DNA from: Burkholderia pyrrocinia
GTDB taxonomy: Bacteria; Pseudomonadota; Gammaproteobacteria; Burkholderiales; Burkholderiaceae
DNA length: 64,000 nucleotides
Direction: 5' to 3'
NCBI RefSeq assembly: GCF_022809715.1
Contig: NZ_CP094460.1
Location: 744,001 to 808,000 of the forward strand
Below are positions 63,031 through 64,000 of the stretch, in pieces. The position numbers and the translations under genes were made by a program. The number at the start of each line of letters is the position of its first letter. Positions within the stretch are counted from its first letter, which is position 1. Below the pieces are notes generated by a model, which was given only the letters and a program-made list of their open reading frames with translations, was not told the DNA's origin and searched no databases.

Positions 63031-63498
63031 TCACATATCCGTCGCCGCGTATTCGAGCGCCGCGCCGTTCACGTCGCACACATCGACCGAGATCGGGATG
63101 CCCGCACGTATGCTCTCGGTCACCACGCAATACGCATCGAACTGATCGAGCACGCGCGTCGCCGCCGCGAGATCGGCCCACGTCTTGCCGATCGACAGCC
63201 GCACGGCCATCGCGCCCACGCGCACCCTGCCCGCTTCGTTCTGCGCCATGTCGACGTCGATTCGCGCGGTGACCGGCTCCGGATCGACATGCTGCCGGTT
63301 CAGCGCGAACAGCAGGCTCGCCGCGAGACAGCTGGCGACCGACGCGGCAAGCAGCCGGATCGGGTTCGGCCCGCGCCCGTCGCCGAGCGGCGGCGGTTCA
63401 TCGATGAGCACCGGCGACAACGTCGTGCCGGCAAACGTGACTTCGAAGCCGAATCGCGCCTGCTGCGCGACTTCGACCGATACGTGCGCCTCGCTCAT
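63031..63498 (-). CDS. OsmC-family protein
   Basis: The protein has 155 residues from MSEAHVSVEVAQQARFGFEV, with GGAG seven bases upstream. The fold is OsmC/Ohr-like: GPNPIRLLAASVASCLAASL carries the first conserved Cys (near residue 57) and FDAYCVVTESIRAG the second (near 124). Family members reduce organic hydroperoxides with these cysteines. It is not clearly Ohr or OsmC, so I give only the family. It is convergent with otsA, eight bases apart. Confidence 0.82.
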   Translation of the reverse strand: MSEAHVSVEVAQQARFGFEVTFAGTTLSPVLIDEPPPLGDGRGPNPIRLLAASVASCLAASLLFALNRQHVDPEPVTARIDVDMAQNEAGRVRVGAMAVRLSIGKTWADLAAATRVLDQFDAYCVVTESIRAGIPISVDVCDVNGAALEYAATDM

Positions 63499-63581
63499 GG
63501 CGACTCCGTAGCTGGAAAGAGGGATAGGAATTCCGGCGCATCGCCGCATCGACACGCGCCGGCCGCAGGATTGCGGCGCGT

Positions 63582-64000
63582 TCAGCGCTCGGGTTCGCGC
63601 GGCGGCCCGTACGCGACGAAATCGCGCTCGACTGCCGACGCCTGCTCCGGCGCGAGCGCGTCGCCGCGCGGACCGGCTTCATCACCGGGTGCCGTCGTTG
63701 TGGACGACGGTTCGATGCGCCCGTCGATCAGCGCCTGCAGCGCGTCGCGTTCGAGCACCTCGCATTGCAGCAGCCGTCGCGCGATGCGTTCGAGCGCATC
63801 GCGCCCTTCGCCGAGCGTCGCCGCGACCCGCGCATGCGCGTCGGCCAGCAGCGCGTGCACCTCGTCGTCGATCATCCGTGCCGTGTGCTCGCTGCAGCGT
63901 CCGGCGCCCGCATGCCATGCGCCGGGCATGCCCTGGCGTGCATCGCCGTCGTCGAACGTCGCGAGCCCGATCTTCTCGCTCATCCCGTACTGCATGACCA
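63582..64000 (-). CDS. FtsH-type ATP-dependent zinc protease, C-terminal part (runs off the window)
   Basis: About 139 C-terminal residues are visible. They begin in the FtsH block V-x-QYGMSEKIGLATFDDG and pass the helix TARMIDDEVHALLADAHARV and LARRLLQCEVLERDALQALI-like text, which matches the end of the M41 peptidase domain. The final 35 residues (IEPSSTTTAPGDEAGPRGDA) are disordered. The AAA+ and zinc-binding parts lie outside the window. FtsH degrades membrane and regulatory proteins. The tail differs from housekeeping FtsH and the neighbours are not the usual rlmE/folP, so it is probably a second FtsH. Confidence 0.85.
   Translation of the reverse strand, partial: VMQYGMSEKIGLATFDDGDARQGMPGAWHAGAGRCSEHTARMIDDEVHALLADAHARVAATLGEGRDALERIARRLLQCEVLERDALQALIDGRIEPSSTTTAPGDEAGPRGDALAPEQASAVERDFVAYGPPREPER

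Noticed and set aside
1..64000. tRNA, rRNA or an intact mobile element
   Set aside because: None of the conserved cloverleaf or rRNA blocks, terminal inverted repeats or full transposase genes were seen; the only mobile trace is the IS30 scrap at 18623.

Overview
The window looks like Burkholderia, most likely the B. cepacia complex. It is very GC-rich, its third codon positions are strongly G/C, it carries a Burkholderia-type general porin, and its catabolic and transport operons are those of a soil generalist. I could not run a search, so the genus is an inference. Both ends cut through genes: the 5' end of a small hypothetical gene on the left and the 3' end of an ftsH paralogue on the right. 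I saw no rRNA, tRNA, CRISPR array or intact insertion sequence.

Left part (1-10.1 kb). A three-BON-domain protein and a four-cysteine FNR regulator are divergent, with FNR-type boxes between them. After a hypothetical gene comes a minus-strand cluster, read from 10103 down to 3015: a double LuxR-type HTH regulator broken by a one-base slip in an A7/T7 run; a protein that is almost entirely ten 38-residue repeats; a subtilisin-like protease; an RNase T2-like protein lacking both catalytic histidines; and a tightly overlapped trio of two membrane proteins plus a GH19 lysozyme/chitinase. I do not recognise this set as a described system. It is the best candidate here for something new.

Sugar-acid operon (10.9-18.5 kb). 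Zn-dehydrogenase, UxaB-like reductase, fuconate-dehydratase-like enolase, MFS permease and UxaA-like dehydratase stand opposite a GntR regulator. Five copies of a GntR-like operator lie between them. The enzymes fit L-galactonate to D-tagaturonate to D-altronate to 2-keto-3-deoxygluconate.

Giant gene (19.1-31.5 kb). One 12.35-kb gene encodes a 4117-residue multidomain protein with three His/Cys modules like caspase-type folds and a C-terminal LysM. A remnant of an IS30 transposase fused to a sigma-54 activator tail sits beside its 3' end.

Middle (32-45.5 kb). Porin, Pal-like lipoprotein, a Tat-exported molybdenum dehydrogenase with iron-sulfur and triheme cytochrome subunits, a diguanylate cyclase, a small possibly Rmf-like protein, an aspartoacylase-family deacylase, an MqsR/MqsA toxin-antitoxin pair and a GNAT enzyme.

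Organosulfur-type scavenging (45.6-54.1 kb). Two paralogous solute-binding proteins flank two flavin monooxygenases and a fused permease-ATPase. They converge on an SsuD-like monooxygenase with an orphan SsuA-like binding protein.

Right part (54.3-64 kb). A hydrolase-MarR operon with two identical-type palindromes, a BNR-repeat exported protein, an AdhP-like alcohol dehydrogenase, a Zur-box-preceded ZnuD-like TonB receptor, OtsA, an OsmC-family protein and the ftsH end.
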